This document shows positions 48,701 through 62,431 of a stretch of DNA of 64,000 nucleotides, in pieces (position 1 is the stretch's first letter; every line of letters starts with the position of its first letter). The stretch is from positions 18,758,573-18,822,572 of the forward strand of contig NC_090951.1 of assembly GCF_040807025.1 (NCBI RefSeq), read 5' to 3'. The notes below the pieces were generated by a model that did no database searches, was not told where the DNA came from, and saw only the letters and a list, made by a program, of their open reading frames with translations. This DNA is from Struthio camelus (taxonomy: Eukaryota > Chordata > Aves > Struthioniformes > Struthionidae). A program made the position numbers and the translations under genes.

Positions 48701-51700
48701 TAAAAATGCTATTGTAAGACATGGGGAATAGATTTAACCATCTCCTGACTACCTCACCTTGCTTTAATAAGTCACAGTAAATTTTCAGTCACAGTTTGTT
48801 AGAGAACAGTGCTCACTCTAAACTGATACCTCACCAAAGTCATTAGTACTTGATCTCATCTGATACATGTTTCACATGGAGGATAGGGTCCTGAGGTACT
48901 TTGGTGATTATAAAAATACTTCAAACAAGTATATAGACATCAGCAATACAAAATTATTGACAAAGTTTTAATAAAAAAAATATTTACAGTCATATTAGCA
49001 TAAAGTATATTGTACAAAATACAGAATCATCGTGGATGTCTCCTGAACATGCTTAGGTTTTATAAACTGATTAATCAAAACAAACAAAAAAAACTGGGGA
49101 ACGCTGTGTGTGGGGGGGGGGTGCACGTGCGTGTTTGTGTTTAAGTCAAACAGAGGAATTTTAAGGAATAACAAAATTATACAGTTTTTGAAGATTTTTG
49201 CAAACAAATGCAGAGGCCATTAATTAATATTAAAGTATTTCTTCTTCAGACTATCACACAACTACTAAACCTTGCAGAGGGAAGCAGAAATTTGACTAAC
49301 AATTTTTAGGTTTTACAAAAGGTTACAACAAAATAATTTCTAAAACTTACCATCGATATCTTGCTCAATGATATCTCTTTCTTTCTGAAATATTTCTCTC
49401 AAACTGACATAGGCAAAACCAATATCTTCACATTCAAGTTCCTGTTCATCTGCTGGGGGATCACTAACCACTGTAAATCGAAGGCTAAGCATAAAAAAAA
49501 GGTATTTTTACTTTCAGAATGGGTGGAAAGTTAAGTCAAAACCACACAAAAGACAAAAGGCAAAAATAGCTCTATTTCACCAGTTGAGGACAGATCTCTT
49601 TATCAATGATGTTCAACATTTTCCATGACAACAATAGCCTGAGACCCTTTCTTTCAATCTCCCCTCCTCCTCTAGTGTTATTTAGCAGTACTAGAAGAAC
49701 AGAGAAGTGGTAGCCACAGATCTGATGCCTTACAGGATTTCTTTTGCAGTAGCACAATTCTTTATCATATGGCAATGACAGGCAGAATGGTTTAAGGATG
49801 CAAGACTTAATATTTGAAGCTCCAAAGTTCTCAGCTCAATTGTTCAAGTCACTTAATTTCTTTGCACTTTTTCCCCATTTATAAAATCATGATTAGACCT
49901 ATGTACTATAAGGCTGCTAGGAGAACTAATTTATAAAACAATTGAAGATATAGGATATACAGATTTTTTTAATTTTTACTGTGCTGACCATACCTTGCAT
50001 GTTATTGGAAGTATCCATCAGAATATCTCCAAGAAAGAGAAAGAATTAAAGAGCAATAATATTTAGTTTTAGTTTGATACTGATTAAGCATGATCTATGA
50101 TTTGTTGGTCAAAACCTTTTGATACCATACAAACTCATAAAGAAGTTCTACCACTTTAATTCAGTCATGTCCCATAGGATGGATCTGCATTACTGTTTCA
50201 GCTTGGATCTGGATCATGCCTATGAAGTAAAACTTTTCAGTTGTCCCCAGTTACTGTGCTTTGGTCTGCATAGTAGTCTTGGAGCACATTATTTGGATTA
50301 CCTTTCAACTTGGCTAAAATAAAATGGAAGATTAGCTCCAGGAGTACTCCTAATGCACTCCACCGCAAATAGGCTTTCGGTCCATGGGATCAACTAGGAG
50401 TATTCTGAAGTCTGAAAACCCCCTAAAATCTATGTGCTGGGGATATTAAACCATTAGCAGCAAATGTTTTGCTCTAGAGATCCTCTCCCACTGGTCTGCA
50501 CTACTCGATAATAAAGATTTAGCTTTAGGAAACTCTGGCCATGCATTTTCTTGCCTTTACATGGAGTGGCTCAGGAGACACGAGAAAAATATTTGGGAAA
50601 GGCAAACCATGTCAAATATCTGCCTGATATCAGAAATACTAGTCCTATTCAGTGAAGCAAGTATTTCCAAACACCAAGTGCAAAATATTTAGCTGAAAGT
50701 TATTTGGGAATTTTCACACCTCATTTACAGACTTGAGAACATATTCTAGCCAAGAACCTAAAGGTAGTTCTCTGAAAATAGTATCTTTCTAATGCTGTAT
50801 TATGTATTTAGTATTTAAAGTTGGACCTTACACAGTAATTTAAAACATACAGTAAGTCCTGTACTGCTGCACTCATTCCCCTGGCCAGTACAGCTCATAC
50901 TTTATTATTCTGTTCCTCTTGCACACTTAAAAAATTACCCATGAGTGTAGTCTGGATACAAAGGCCTTGGAATATTTATCATGCACTCTAAATATAGCCT
51001 GTTTGTCCATCCCAAATATCCAAGCTCAATAACTATACAAAATATTTGCATTTCTTCTGTGAACTTAAATTATATTCATTGCATCTAAGTATAGCTTTTC
51101 TTTTAAACACATAATTGCAGTATTCTGGTAGAGCTGACTTGAGTTAGTGGCTTGTGTCAAGGCCAGAAATGTTGAGATTGACAAGATGACAGGAATTCAG
51201 AATTAACTGCTTTTGGGGCATGTCTCGGCAATATTGTTTAAATCGCAAGTGCTCGAAGTGCTCGTAAGCTTTACTGCCTTAAAATTTTTCAATAAGCATG
51301 ATTCCGAATGAGTAGCAACTGAGTTGCACAAAATGCAAGTCTAAAAGAAAGGATACTTTAGACCAAATATAAACAAATAATCCCCAAAGCCTTTAAACAC
51401 ATTATCAATGACTGCAATGCTTTTACAGTATTTCATTTTTTTCCTTGGCTCTTACTAACAAATATTTATTATTCAGATTCTTAAATATTTGTTCTTAGCT
51501 AAAGCCAGACATCCATCAAAAATAAGCATCTTTTAAAACAATTTCTGAAGGAAAAAAAAACCCTCAACAGCTATTTTCAGAAGCAAGTGGCTTTACTAAG
51601 TATAATAGATATAACTTAACATTCTGGCAGCAGCAACATTGCCAAAACTCAATCAAAAAACAAGACACAATTGACAAAATAATTGACAAAATTGTTGAGT

Positions 51701-54700
51701 ATTGGGAATAGATCTGTTCTGTTAGGATTCAGTGCCAATGGCCCACCAAATCAATTGGAGAAAGCAGTTAAGCAGTTGAGACAACGGCAGAAGAGGGGGG
51801 GGATTAGTGTTAAATTGACTCTTTTCATTTAAGGGTATCAGCTCCTAGTAAAATTTTCACTGAAGCTGAAACTAAAACCAGGCCTAGTAACATCTGGGAC
51901 AGTACCTAACAACCACAGTGAACAGTCCACTTTCTGGTCCAAATTATACGCAAGTATTTTACATGAACAGAACAGCTTCAGCAAAACACATCAAAAGAAC
52001 TGCACCTCTAACCCCCTATAGTTCCAATGCTCCTAACAGATCACAATCTTGGATTAAATCTTTGCTGCTAATCTGAAAGGAGGGAATTTGAACTCGTGAT
52101 CCTGTGGGAATACTGTAACCAATAGATTGCAACAATCAGCACCACAATCACTTTGTCATTTGTATTTTTCAAAAATATTCCAAATGACTTATCTTAAATT
52201 TAGGAAAGTTTAAAATATGATCTTACGTATGTTTTAACTTTTTTTTTTTTGATTTGCCAAAAATTGCAAAAGTTTTATTTTTTGGATTGAACTGGCCAAA
52301 AAATACACATAACCTTGGAACATACTGTTGCTCATGAACAGACTCCTCACTCTGCTTCAGCATAGAATGCAAATATGAAACTAGAGTCCTAACTTATCCT
52401 TTGTTTGTTTGTGTCAACGTTGCCTTACTTGAGTAAGAAATTTTGATTGCACTTGGAATGGAAAGATCATACTAAGATCTCTCAAAGAAATAAAGCTATA
52501 TATAGTATTTATATATAAAAAATATATGTATATATAAAGCTATATATATAGTATAGTACATATTTCTCTCTAGTACTTCTGTCTAAGAACCTAGCCATTC
52601 TCTCTAGCTCATTTCCACATTTCTTTCCAATATATGTTTCCTATATAACACGGTAACAACAGGTATCAGTACACGTTTCCATGCAGGGATTCCTTGCCTA
52701 CTGACAGAATGAGCAGAAATCTCGACATCCTGTTAAACGTACTCAGAGGGAAGATATTTGCTAGTCATTGCAAGAAATAGACTAGAGAACTAAATCAAAC
52801 TTGTCTGCTAATAGAGGGCCAAAAGAAAGAAATAAAAAATAATAACTGCTTTAAGCTTGAAATATGCATTATTATGCAGCTGAAACAAGGGTTTATCATT
52901 ATTGTTATGATAACATTCGTAAGTGTTATCACCAGCAGGGAATTTAGAGTGCCTGGGAGAAGCCATGAGTAGGTGAATTTGATGTCCAATTCTTTAATCT
53001 AGAGGTCAGGCATTTTTAAGCAGCAAGGAGAAAACTTTGTGTATTAACATAGTACTTTATGGTGGTGCTAACACTGTACACGTGTTCTGTACTCCGATGA
53101 CATGGCTACATAAATTTTGTGACTTCGGAGAATAATGACTTCATGCAGTCAAGTTTCTTGGAGCAACAATCATTTCCAACCAAGAACTGATGCACCTGTC
53201 ATGATCAGCCAGGAAGCCTCTTGCATAAACTTGTTCACTCTTGTTATCACAGCAGGGTGACTGTTGGAAGAATGGATTCCTCCATTCTTCGCATATGTCT
53301 CTTTTGACACTTGTCAGAGGAGACATGCAGTCTACCGCCAGGTCTGCAAGCATTGCTAGTACAATCCAACATGAAGAATCAGGTAAGTTTCTCCATATAA
53401 TCCTAATTTCTATACTCTTAAAAAGCTGAAACAAGTGAATATAAATAGGAGGAAAAATTAGACATAGCTATGATGCAGTTATGATAAGCTAAACAGACTG
53501 TCATAAACACCTCGTTATTAATTGATTTAAGGATTTGAACGTATAAGTAAATAACTTGGGTTAAACTAATAAAGAGAAAAATACTCATTATATAGCATTT
53601 CATTCATTTTTTGCAGTTTTACAAATACTAGGAAGTATATCTTCATAATATAAATATTAGAAACTTACAATGAATTATCCATATTACATAGAACAAGAAA
53701 GAAAATACAAAAGCTATGCACATCACACAATGGCACTTGCTGTTTCTTATAGCTGTAAAATATATATGAACAAAAAAGATACTGTCCAGCAGAAAACACA
53801 GATAAAGACAAAGATGCTTGTCAGAAGAGAAAAACCACCTTTGTGGTATGCAACAAGTACTAACCTAAACAGCATTTTAAACAGTCTTCCTAGTCTCCTA
53901 CTCCCTTATGTTGCTATATTCTATACTGTAAATCAGTCTGTTTAACAGCATATTTCCTTCTTCATTGATAATGTCTAGAGCGCCATTTGCTGAATATCAA
54001 CTATCCTTGCTTTTTCTGCCAATAAAACCATTTAATCAAATACAGAACCAAAATCAACATTTCTACAAAAAATTACAATTATTCCATAACAAGAAGTAAT
54101 ATTGAAAGAACAAAAAAGTTTATTTTGAAATCTTATCTTTCATGAACAGTAATGCCACCTGCCAAAGTAAACTTACTTTCCCATATAAATGTCATGCTAA
54201 ACTATGTTTATTTATTTGTAAATAAGGACCATTACAGAATACAAAGCTCTGACATCCACTATTTTCAGGACCAAGTTGGCCCATTTCAGTTACGGGATTA
54301 GGCTACAGCTGAAACTTTGGCCCTGCACTAACTTTATTTATTACACTAATATCCTGTATCTGTTTCTTTTGGACAGGAATGTGTGCGTAACGCCTCTTAA
54401 CACTTGAGATTATTTATCTCCTTTAAAGCACATTCATTAAATTGACTTTCCTTTCGGAAAAGATAATTGCAAGCAGCATATCTATTTATAGATATTCTAA
54501 TATGGACCCAATCATTATGAAAATCATTTCTAACAACACTTATTGTGACAGAGAGAAAGTTCACCTGAAAACCTTATTGCTTTATACTCACAATACGCTA
54601 TCCCTCCTCCTACAATCTAGCATGGCACATACACCAATAAAGTGTCAGGCTAAAGCATGTGCAGGCAATTTTCAATGATATTTATATCCTTGATAATTTG

Positions 54701-57700
54701 GTTTCCTGAACTTTAAAGTATTAGTTTAGCTCAGTTCCTGTTTCAGCTGAAAAAAACTGATATTATTTTGTAAGGCCTGTGATAGGAAACATGTGTTGAA
54801 GAAATAACTAGGCCAGGTTTTAAATGCACAATGCTGAAAATGCTTGGTGTACAAGCAGAGTTTTTCCATAAATTTTGTTTCCTGGTGGTCCCTTTGCTAA
54901 GCTAAAGTAGGGAACTGGACTACTGATGAGCTTCCTGCCTTGCTGTTTAGGTGACACAGAATTCAAACTTCACCACAGACCAAACTCCACACATTGATAA
55001 ACGCAGAAAATCTATTTAGAAACACAGAAGACATTACTATGATGGTGAACGTTAGAGAAATGCCTCTGTTGTGGAAAAAGGGCTTGCTGTTGTTATTTTA
55101 CCTCTTTCTCACTAAATCTGAACTTTTCTACAGAACATGTCAAGATGAGGTTTGGTAAGTATTTGGTATAGATATATAAGTATTTATAGTGACATTGTGG
55201 CTTACAAACTAGCTATTTTCTTTCACTGAATTATCCTTCAGGGAAGAAAAGAATATTTTGACTTCAGCATTGTAAAATCCGTAGCAGAGCACGCTATCCA
55301 CTTCCCTAATCTATGTGATAAATAAGTCTTCTGCTTGCTTATTAAATAGAGACAATTTATTTTTTATTTCCAAACCTCAGAATATTTTGGTCTGACGTTT
55401 CCTTCCCGAAAATCATTTTATGCTGTTCCCCACTCCATTCCAATAAAACTTGCCTTCTGGCCAAAGCATGGAACGCAACTTCAGAAGGGAAATGGAACGA
55501 AGGGAGATCACTCTCTTATTTATTGCAGAGTGAACCTATGATTATGCGTACAAGTAAATATTGAAAAGACAGACTAGAAACTCCTAGAGTTCAAATACAA
55601 TCAGCAGGTACTCTACTCTTCGGCAAATTATACGAATCTTTAAATTTATAGTTGCTCCATTTTTATGAAGTTTGACCTTCCAGAGGAAACAATTAATTCA
55701 TTTGCTCAAAGTAATTTACATGCTACCTCAACCAAAAATTTTAAGTAAGAACAAATATATTAATTATTATGAGCTTGGATAGGGCTAATTCATACTCTCG
55801 CTCATATCTGTATATATATAATAACTGTCTGCTACATCAATTGATACATAGGTTTTAGCAAATTCTAGGGCCAAGGGACACTTCCTGAAGCTCTTACACT
55901 CCTTTTAGGATTTAGAATTCAGAAAGCAACAGTTGGATTACTCTACTTGATAAATGTACTTTCATAATTCATTATTGATAGCATGTTGCAAAACAAGGTT
56001 GGTAACAAAACCCCCAAAATAACAATCAAATAACATTAAGAGAGGTTGCCATACACCACGTGATACAAACCTACTCAGGAAGACATGTACATCAATGACC
56101 ACATGTAGGTATCATTCCTTGCTGAAACAAAAATCTCTCAGGTTAGTTAGTTAGCTTCTGCAGGATATTTCCTCAACACAATCAAAAAACAAGGCAAGTA
56201 AATTGCAAACCACGAGTACTGTTCAGGAAGACTTTTTGGGGAGCTTTTCAGCACTAATACGTACCTGTCAGTATTTAGATTTGGACTTTGAAGTATCGAC
56301 TTGAGATAGTCTCTTCTTGCATGATTATTTGCCTTATCCACATATATCACTGCAAAGCAAACCAAAATTAACATAATTAGCTATAATTTTTTTTTATCTT
56401 TTAGAAAAAAGAGCATGAAAAAAAAACACAAAGAAAATACACATTTCTTTCCCTTGTCTTTCCTGAGGGAAAGCAACAATGCTAGAATCAAATTTGAAAG
56501 GTCATGTGATCTAATGGCACGTCACTGGCAGGTTTATGCGCACACTGTCAAAAAAGATACAAGCTGCATCTAAGCATGCCACATAGTTGTCATATTCTGT
56601 TAATGGCAATAGCAGTCATGATTTTAAAAGCCAGTGGTCTTTATTGCTTTGTATTTGAAGGGATTTACTGCATTTTCTTCCACCCAGGAAGCTAGCGATA
56701 ATGATAATGTATGGCAGAGTGCTTGTCCTTTCTGACAGCCTCAGTAATTTAATCCTCCTTTCCTGCCACAATATTCAATAAGAGCAACATCTAGACCAAT
56801 GGACAGGAGAAAATTCACAGCCTGGGAAATGTGTATGAGTACTCCGAAAGCCTTTTGTTGTTCTAATTTAAAATACAAACACCAGAACCAGCTTCTAATT
56901 TTTGTACCATTAATAACACCTACAGTGAAAAACTGCCTTGGACTGGAACAATATCAGAAATAGAAACAGGGTTTTAGGAAGTTCTTTAAGAAGTTTGTGG
57001 GCATCTTGCATTAATAAAGTAGCTTCTTTCTTACAGAATACCAACAGGCTACCACTATCAGAAGAACTTAAACTGCTGATAAAGACAGATTATAGAAATT
57101 TAGGATGTGAAAATTAGTAAAAAGTGTTAAAGGAATTACTCTTTCTTTAAGTGAGATAATTTAGCTGAAAAAAAATCCTAGGACAAAAATAAAATGAAGA
57201 TAATCCTCTGAGAAATAAACACACACTGTAGCTCTTAAAACATTTTTCATCCGCTTTCAAGGGCAGGAGGAGGAGCTAGAAGGCTGTCTCTTTAAATTCC
57301 ATCATCTCTAACATTCGCATGCCCCACTTCCCCCTAGTTACTCTATCACTCTCCATGTCCATTAAGGTTTCCTATACATTGATGGACTCTCTGTCATGTA
57401 TTTCACACTCACTTCTTCCAGCCAATTTAAACTTGTATAAGCACAAATTACTAATTCCACCAAGGAATATAGAAGTACAAAAGAGAGATAAGAAGGCTCA
57501 GAATCATTATTAGAAATGAGTTATTTTCAAGTAACAGCCACGACTGGTATCCGAATCATTTAATCGATGGAATCAGCAATTTAACACCTTTTTCCCTACA
57601 GAAAACAAGGGATTGGTGTTTTATCTTGGAATCCTTAGTCATCCACAATATTATTACTTTCTTAGGTTAAAAGATGTTACTGCCATCTGCTATTCTTTTG

Positions 57701-60700
57701 GGCATGTGTATGACTTTCCACATGTGCTGCTCTCATGGCCAAGTGCTCCTGGGGCCACCACAGGAAGCGATGGGAAGGCAGCAGGGAGACAGATGGACAG
57801 CCAAAAAACTTCAAAGGAGCTGCCACATCAACAGATTCTTCCCTTCCCCATGAGCATCCCAACTGGAATTTCCTAAGTTTACTAATCCTGTATCTAAAAT
57901 GATTTTAAATTGAAGTCCATCTACAAACCCAAACAGTTCAAATCCATTTCACTCAGTAGAAGAATTCAGGCTAGCAAGTACAACATTCAACACAAGAACT
58001 CCATTCAAATCTGTGGGGCAAATGACTAATCATCATGAAAAGAAACTTACAGTTTTAAATAGTGATGAATAGCATGCTTTCATATCATCCCTTAGTACTG
58101 CTTGAACTTACAATTATAACATTGTTTCAAGGCATAGAACACCTCATATTTCTATCCAATTAGATGATTGCAAAATCATTCAACGTTGACTTATGACAAT
58201 TTGAATCTAAAATTGTAATTTTACGTTGGTCCTAAAGTAGCCCTAAAATTTGAAAGATCGCGAAGTCCCTGAACCTCATTAAAAATCACTGCTATTCCAA
58301 CCATAGCTGTCTGTGTTATAGCAGACTTTTTTCACAATTCTCTTTCTAATAAAACTAACTGACTATAGGTGATGAAGCAGAGGTTCATCACAATGATGAA
58401 GAAAGAATGCTTCACACAGCATTGAACCATAATGGAAGAAAGGAATAAATTCAGAGAATTATAACAATCTGTTTTCATTCTAGGATGTGACATTGTCATT
58501 TGAGTTATATTGAGGAAATCATCCACCTTTTAGAGTATGGCTCTTCAGAATTTTATTTTCTATAAAAAAAATATATATATACCCCATTATCCTCCCCCTC
58601 TCCCTCTATTTTGGTCTACTTGTACATCAGGTTGTCCAAATAATCACCTGCCCACTGAGAGAGAGAGCTTGCTGACTAATGTAAGTCTCAAAATCTTTGG
58701 AAATATTCATTCATCTTTTTTCTGCTTCTGCTGCTTGTTCTCTAGAATCTTGGTAATGACAGTCTTCAGACTTTCTGGGCAGTCTTACCTTCTAGTGACT
58801 TTCTTGCCATCTCAGCATTTTCACAGATAAATCTTCATATTTTATAAAATATGAATGCTTTTTGCCAACAACATTTATCAACTAACCTTATCTTTATTAT
58901 TTAAATAATTGTGGCCTTGACAAGAAAAATATATATTTTACTGAAGTTAAAACAGTGAAATATCAATATATGTATTTATATGTGAGGAAAACCATGGGCT
59001 TTGTTTGCTTAGAGCGGTATATGTTTCCGTATGTTTTTCAGGGAGTAAAACAGCCACTGCATTCACTTTAAATCGTATACTGTGACATGACCTGAAACAA
59101 ATAATTTCCAGCTTCATATTTTTTAAACTGATTCATCTGCATTGAAAAGTTACATTATGGATGTGTTGCTTATTATGATCTGTAACACTCCCTAACATAG
59201 CAAACAAAAAAAACCTCATCAAAAAAACCTGAATCCTTCCTTTTTACCAAATTACAGGACAGAGTCATGGTATTTGCCCAGCTTGGGAAACCCTCATTTT
59301 TTTTAGGGTGAATTTATGGGACTGTAGTGTTTCAAAGCTTTCTTGGATATTCTGATAACTTTTCCAGCACTAATGAACACAACAGCTCCTTTTCTGAGTC
59401 AGTATGGCCAGCAGTAGATACAATAGCTAATGGGAAGGGAAATACGGAGTGATGCAGCAAAACCCTAGAGCGTACTACTTCCCACGCAAGTCTCTGTCCC
59501 AAGATCTAGGAAGAAAGAAAATGACCTTCCAACCATTCATAATCAAAGAGTCACAGTCAAAATAAACAATTCATGTCAAGTTACATTTTCTATCCATGTG
59601 TGAAAAGGGAAATTCACCAGATCTTGTATGTCCAGAGCAATGGAGATCTACTATATTGTTTTTCAACAAGTTTCTACTGGAATTATTCTATTGGAACTTT
59701 ACATATGAAATAACAAAAGCAAAGAATTTGTAAGAGGTATTGAAAACCTAAAAATGTTGCTCTTTAGGCAAAATAAAACCAAATGGTGGCCCCTGTATCA
59801 GCTAAGACATGTTCAAAACAGTCATGCTGCTCAAGTTATAAATAATAAAAAAAGTTTTATTTACTAGAATTAAGTTTTTTAGATTACCTATGGGTTTAGC
59901 ATGATTTTTTTCCAAGCAAAATCTAGAAGACTATTAGTTTCCCTCTAAGCTCAAAGTACCTCTCTTTCTCCTCATGCAAATCTCATTTTTATTAAAGAAA
60001 ATATTCAATTAACCTCAAATATTCAACATACTCAAATCTAATTAGGCATGAATAAGAGATGCAGTAAGGCTATACCAAACACAGACACAGATTTCATTAC
60101 TATTAGCTTACCGGCTTTCTCACTGACGTTATCAAACAGCAGGCTCATTAGGATTTTTTCCCTACATGCAAAACTAATCTTAAGTAGAAATCAGATGACC
60201 AATTATCAAAGTAAAACTCTGCAAATAGCATCCGCATTAGAAATATGCTGCAGAATACAATCCTGGAGCAACTGAGACTAAAACCACTTTTTGATATTGA
60301 TTCATTAGGATATTTTAAACTTCAAACTGTTCTACGCTGGAACGGTAAATAGAAAAATCAAAGTTATGAAGCCAGGTTTTGACAAGCAGAAATAATATGA
60401 TACAGTATTGCCAGCTCTGAGAGCATTATAAATGATAGTCTGTACTAACCTGATACTGTCTTACAGTATTACAGCTGGAAATATGTTTAAGTTTCATCAT
60501 TGTCTTTAGAGGCAGAAATTTCATCCCATATTCATTACTGTCTCTTCTCTCCTACTTTTAGGTTTTTAATGCATCTGCCCTAACTTTGCTACGTTTTGGT
60601 AGTTTAACTTTGCAGAGTCAGTACTTAAAAAATTAATATGATACTTAGATCATACCCAATATGCAGCAGAATCATCAGATTGTGTGAGAATTTATTGCTA

Positions 60701-62431
60701 TACTTTCTGAATACTTCTTATACCTTAAATAAATCCTAGGCAAAGCAATGAGAATTCAAGAGGCAAAAGAAAATTGAAATGTGTGATACTGCTATTATTG
60801 GTTTATGATATTATTTCAATGATGTTTTAAAAATTTGATTTCAATAATGTCTGCCTAACTAACATATTTGGAAAAAATGTTTTTAGCAGCTATCAAGATG
60901 AATATTCGTCAAGCTCTAAAACAAATTCTTATTTCTCTGATGTCTCATTTTGTATATGCTCCCAGGAATCCCATTTCTTTGAATGGAAGTGAACAACGTC
61001 CCGTTTGCAGTGGTATTACAAAGTCTTACAAAGATTACTATCTTTCACAAAGTCATAGGAGTTAACTTAAAACATTCTGTCCTATCCTCTATATTCTCTC
61101 TCAAACAAGATGTCCCGTTATAGTCAAGATGTTTCATGCAACGTTCGCAAGGAACTTCATACTTCAGTTAGGGCGTAATTCAGTAGCTTATAAGTAGTAG
61201 AAGGATGTAAATGAGTTAATGCAATAAATTCTTAGGAAAGTCTCCTTCTAAAAACAGAATTATAGACGATAGCAATTTGGAGAGGTATGCAGTCAAATCC
61301 TCAATTTTTGTAAAGCCGCATTTATAAGATGATTATCAAAAGAATGCTTAATTTGAGTGTTGCTAGTAGTCCTGGGCCAAAAATATAGCAAATTGATTCA
61401 CCTCTACCAGGATACTCTCAGGTAAAAGTGCACTTAAAGTCCAAGACAACATGAAGCACTCTGAGTCTTAAACGTAAGCAGACTTTAGCAGAAGAAGGAA
61501 AAAGTTAATAACTGAAATACTATGAAACAGTGAAGAAAATTAACAAGAACACTATCAGTTGTTATTACAATAGTTCTGTGGATACTATTCGTGTAAATTA
61601 TTTTACATTAATTGTAAAGTGTATTAGGTCCTAACAAAAACTACTTCCAAATGTTCATTTATTAGAGAAAAGCATATGGAACATGCAGGATTAAGTATTG
61701 TGAAGTAAATAGCAATGTACTAATAGTACTAATCAGGGCTGAATAGTTTCCCGTTTCAAAAAGTTCTTATTAAAAGAATACTGTGAATTCCCAAAGGATG
61801 TTCAAGTCCGATTCTATATTTTCTGTTCTTAACTGCGTTTTAGTTCTACACGGTTATATGGAATGCTTTTCCTTTCCTGTACCATCATGTGCCAAAAGAG
61901 GCATCAGTTTCTTCTCTTCCCCCCAATATTTTTTTTGAAAGAATACATGATTTTAATTATATATAGTTCAATTATAAAAATAAGCTAGCCGTATATTTAA
62001 ATGTAATGTAGTCTTACCATTTCACGTAAGCCCATTTCAATAATTTATTTTAAACTTAATAGTTGCATCCTTAGCTACTTTCTTAAAAAGCACCTGCAAT
62101 ATTTCAAAAAATACTTGAGAAACAGGCAAATACAGTTGGAACTCTTATGGATGTAGTCATAACACAGAAGAAGTAGGCTTTAATATTTTTTAATAAAACA
62201 GAACTTCAGAGAAGAAAAACATCTGACCAGAAATACATCAGACTTACCATTGCTGTAGTTGTAGTGAACCCACTGACCACCTATCGGTTTTGGAAGTGAC
62301 ACTGGAGTCTCCTCTGCAAGTAAATTGTATAATCTGCATTCTACAAACAATTGCTGTATGGTGTCATCCACTGCAATTCGTGAGTCAGTAAAACAAAGAG
62401 ATATAATTTCAATTCGTATTTTTTCACTTGC
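45601..62431 (-). CDS. RPGRIP1L: RPGRIP1L, 3' part of the gene (last four coding exons, spliced)
   Basis: Spliced minus-strand gene, partial: the 5' exons lie beyond the right edge. Join order is 62431-62248, 56349-56265, 49484-49351, 45704-45601. All junctions have AG acceptors and GT donors and the reading frame is kept throughout, giving 160 codons plus TAG. The product is the C-terminal RPGR-interacting domain, a C2-like fold shared by RPGRIP1 and RPGRIP1L. Recognisable blocks are [46 protein letters not shown] and VTVEALHAL, which I match from memory to vertebrate RPGRIP1L. The known role is as a scaffold of the ciliary transition zone (NPHP-MKS module); human mutations cause Joubert and Meckel syndromes. 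In human the gene is divergent from FTO, which would lie to the right. The paralogue RPGRIP1 is the only realistic alternative; the detailed match favours RPGRIP1L. Confidence 0.93.
46530..46610 (+). repeat. Possible MIR-like fragment
   Basis: GTTACCTCGGGCAAATCACTCAATGAACTG resembles the MIR block GTGACCTTGGGCAAATCACTTAACC. Little beyond this block can be aligned by eye, so the call is tentative. Confidence 0.35.
47485..47520. repeat. Poly(A)-rich tract
   Basis: A run of 19 A at 47492-47510 with A-rich flanks, in the last RPGRIP1L intron. No element body is recognisable next to it. Confidence 0.9.
48551..48588. repeat. Two-copy 21-bp-period repeat in RPGRIP1L intron
   Basis: GCACTGATAAATCCACT at 48551-48567 and GCACTGATAAATGCACT at 48572-48588 differ at one base. 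They lie in the last intron. No function is apparent. Confidence 0.8.
49351..49484 (-). CDS. RPGRIP1L: RPGRIP1L penultimate coding exon, RID domain
   Basis: Exon of 134 nt. The acceptor is TTTTTTTATGCTTAG and the donor is ATCGATG|GTAAGTTTT, which is a consensus site. It encodes 44 full codons: [14 protein letters not shown], then [17 protein letters not shown] and an acidic/charged end IIEQDID. These match the core strands of the C2-like RID domain. The first base completes a Ser codon from the previous exon and the last G completes the Val of the final exon. This is the most diagnostic block for RPGRIP1L in the window. Confidence 0.94.
49775..49960 (+). repeat. MIR-like SINE in RPGRIP1L intron
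   Basis: This runs antisense to RPGRIP1L within the intron upstream of the penultimate exon. It reads GCAGAATGGTTTAAGGATGC, then CAAGTCACTTAATTTCTTTG, CCCCATTTATAAAAT, and AGGCTGCTAGGAGAACTAA. These parallel the MIR order: box-B-like head, CAAGTCACTTAACCTCT, TCATCTGTAAAAT, and the GGATTGTTGTGAGGATTAA tail. Nearly full length but strongly diverged. Confidence 0.55.
52494..52562. repeat. AT-rich low-complexity (TATATA) tract
   Basis: Alternating TATA-type sequence with several near-repeats of AAGCTATATATA, within the RPGRIP1L intron between the 49.4 and 56.3 kb exons. Confidence 0.85.
56265..56349 (-). CDS. RPGRIP1L: RPGRIP1L exon, RID domain middle part
   Basis: Exon of 85 nt, split codons at both ends. 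The acceptor is TTTGCTTTGCAG and the donor is GACAG|GTACGTATT. It encodes [20 protein letters not shown] and then SPNLNTD; the terminal AG joins the C of the next exon to make Ser. The segment corresponds to the charged helix/loop of the family (human-type sequence IYVDKENN followed by a basic stretch and LK-ILQ). It is the fastest-varying part of the domain, as expected for a surface loop. It is flanked by introns of 5.9 kb (upstream) and 6.8 kb (downstream). Confidence 0.9.
56350..62247 (-). other. RPGRIP1L intron, 5.9 kb
   Basis: Bounded by the GTAAGTCTG donor and the TTTGCTTTGCAG acceptor. Short open frames (87 codons at 57613-57876 and 97 codons at 58537-58830, both plus strand) have no recognisable features. 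No repeats of note. Confidence 0.8.
62248..62431 (-). CDS. RPGRIP1L: RPGRIP1L exon, start of RID domain (antepenultimate minus one)
   Basis: Exon of 184 nt, phase 0 at its start, leaving one base (G) at its end. The acceptor is TTTAAATAG before the exon and the donor is ATG|GTAAGTCTG. It encodes 61 residues beginning [10 protein letters not shown], continuing through [12 protein letters not shown] and ETPVSLPKP and ending [11 protein letters not shown]. These are the first beta strands of the RID C2-like domain. The polypyrimidine tract at the acceptor is weak (A/T rich), so the 5' boundary is a little less certain than the donor. The codon split at the 3' end is completed by the next exon to give Val (YSNV). 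Confidence 0.92.

Larger units (their letters stand above)
49485..56264 (-). other. RPGRIP1L intron, 6.8 kb
   Basis: The intron is defined by the GTACGTATT donor and the ATGCTTAG acceptor of the adjoining exons. It contains the MIR-like copy near 49.8 kb and the AT-rich tract near 52.5 kb. No nested gene was recognised. Confidence 0.8.
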
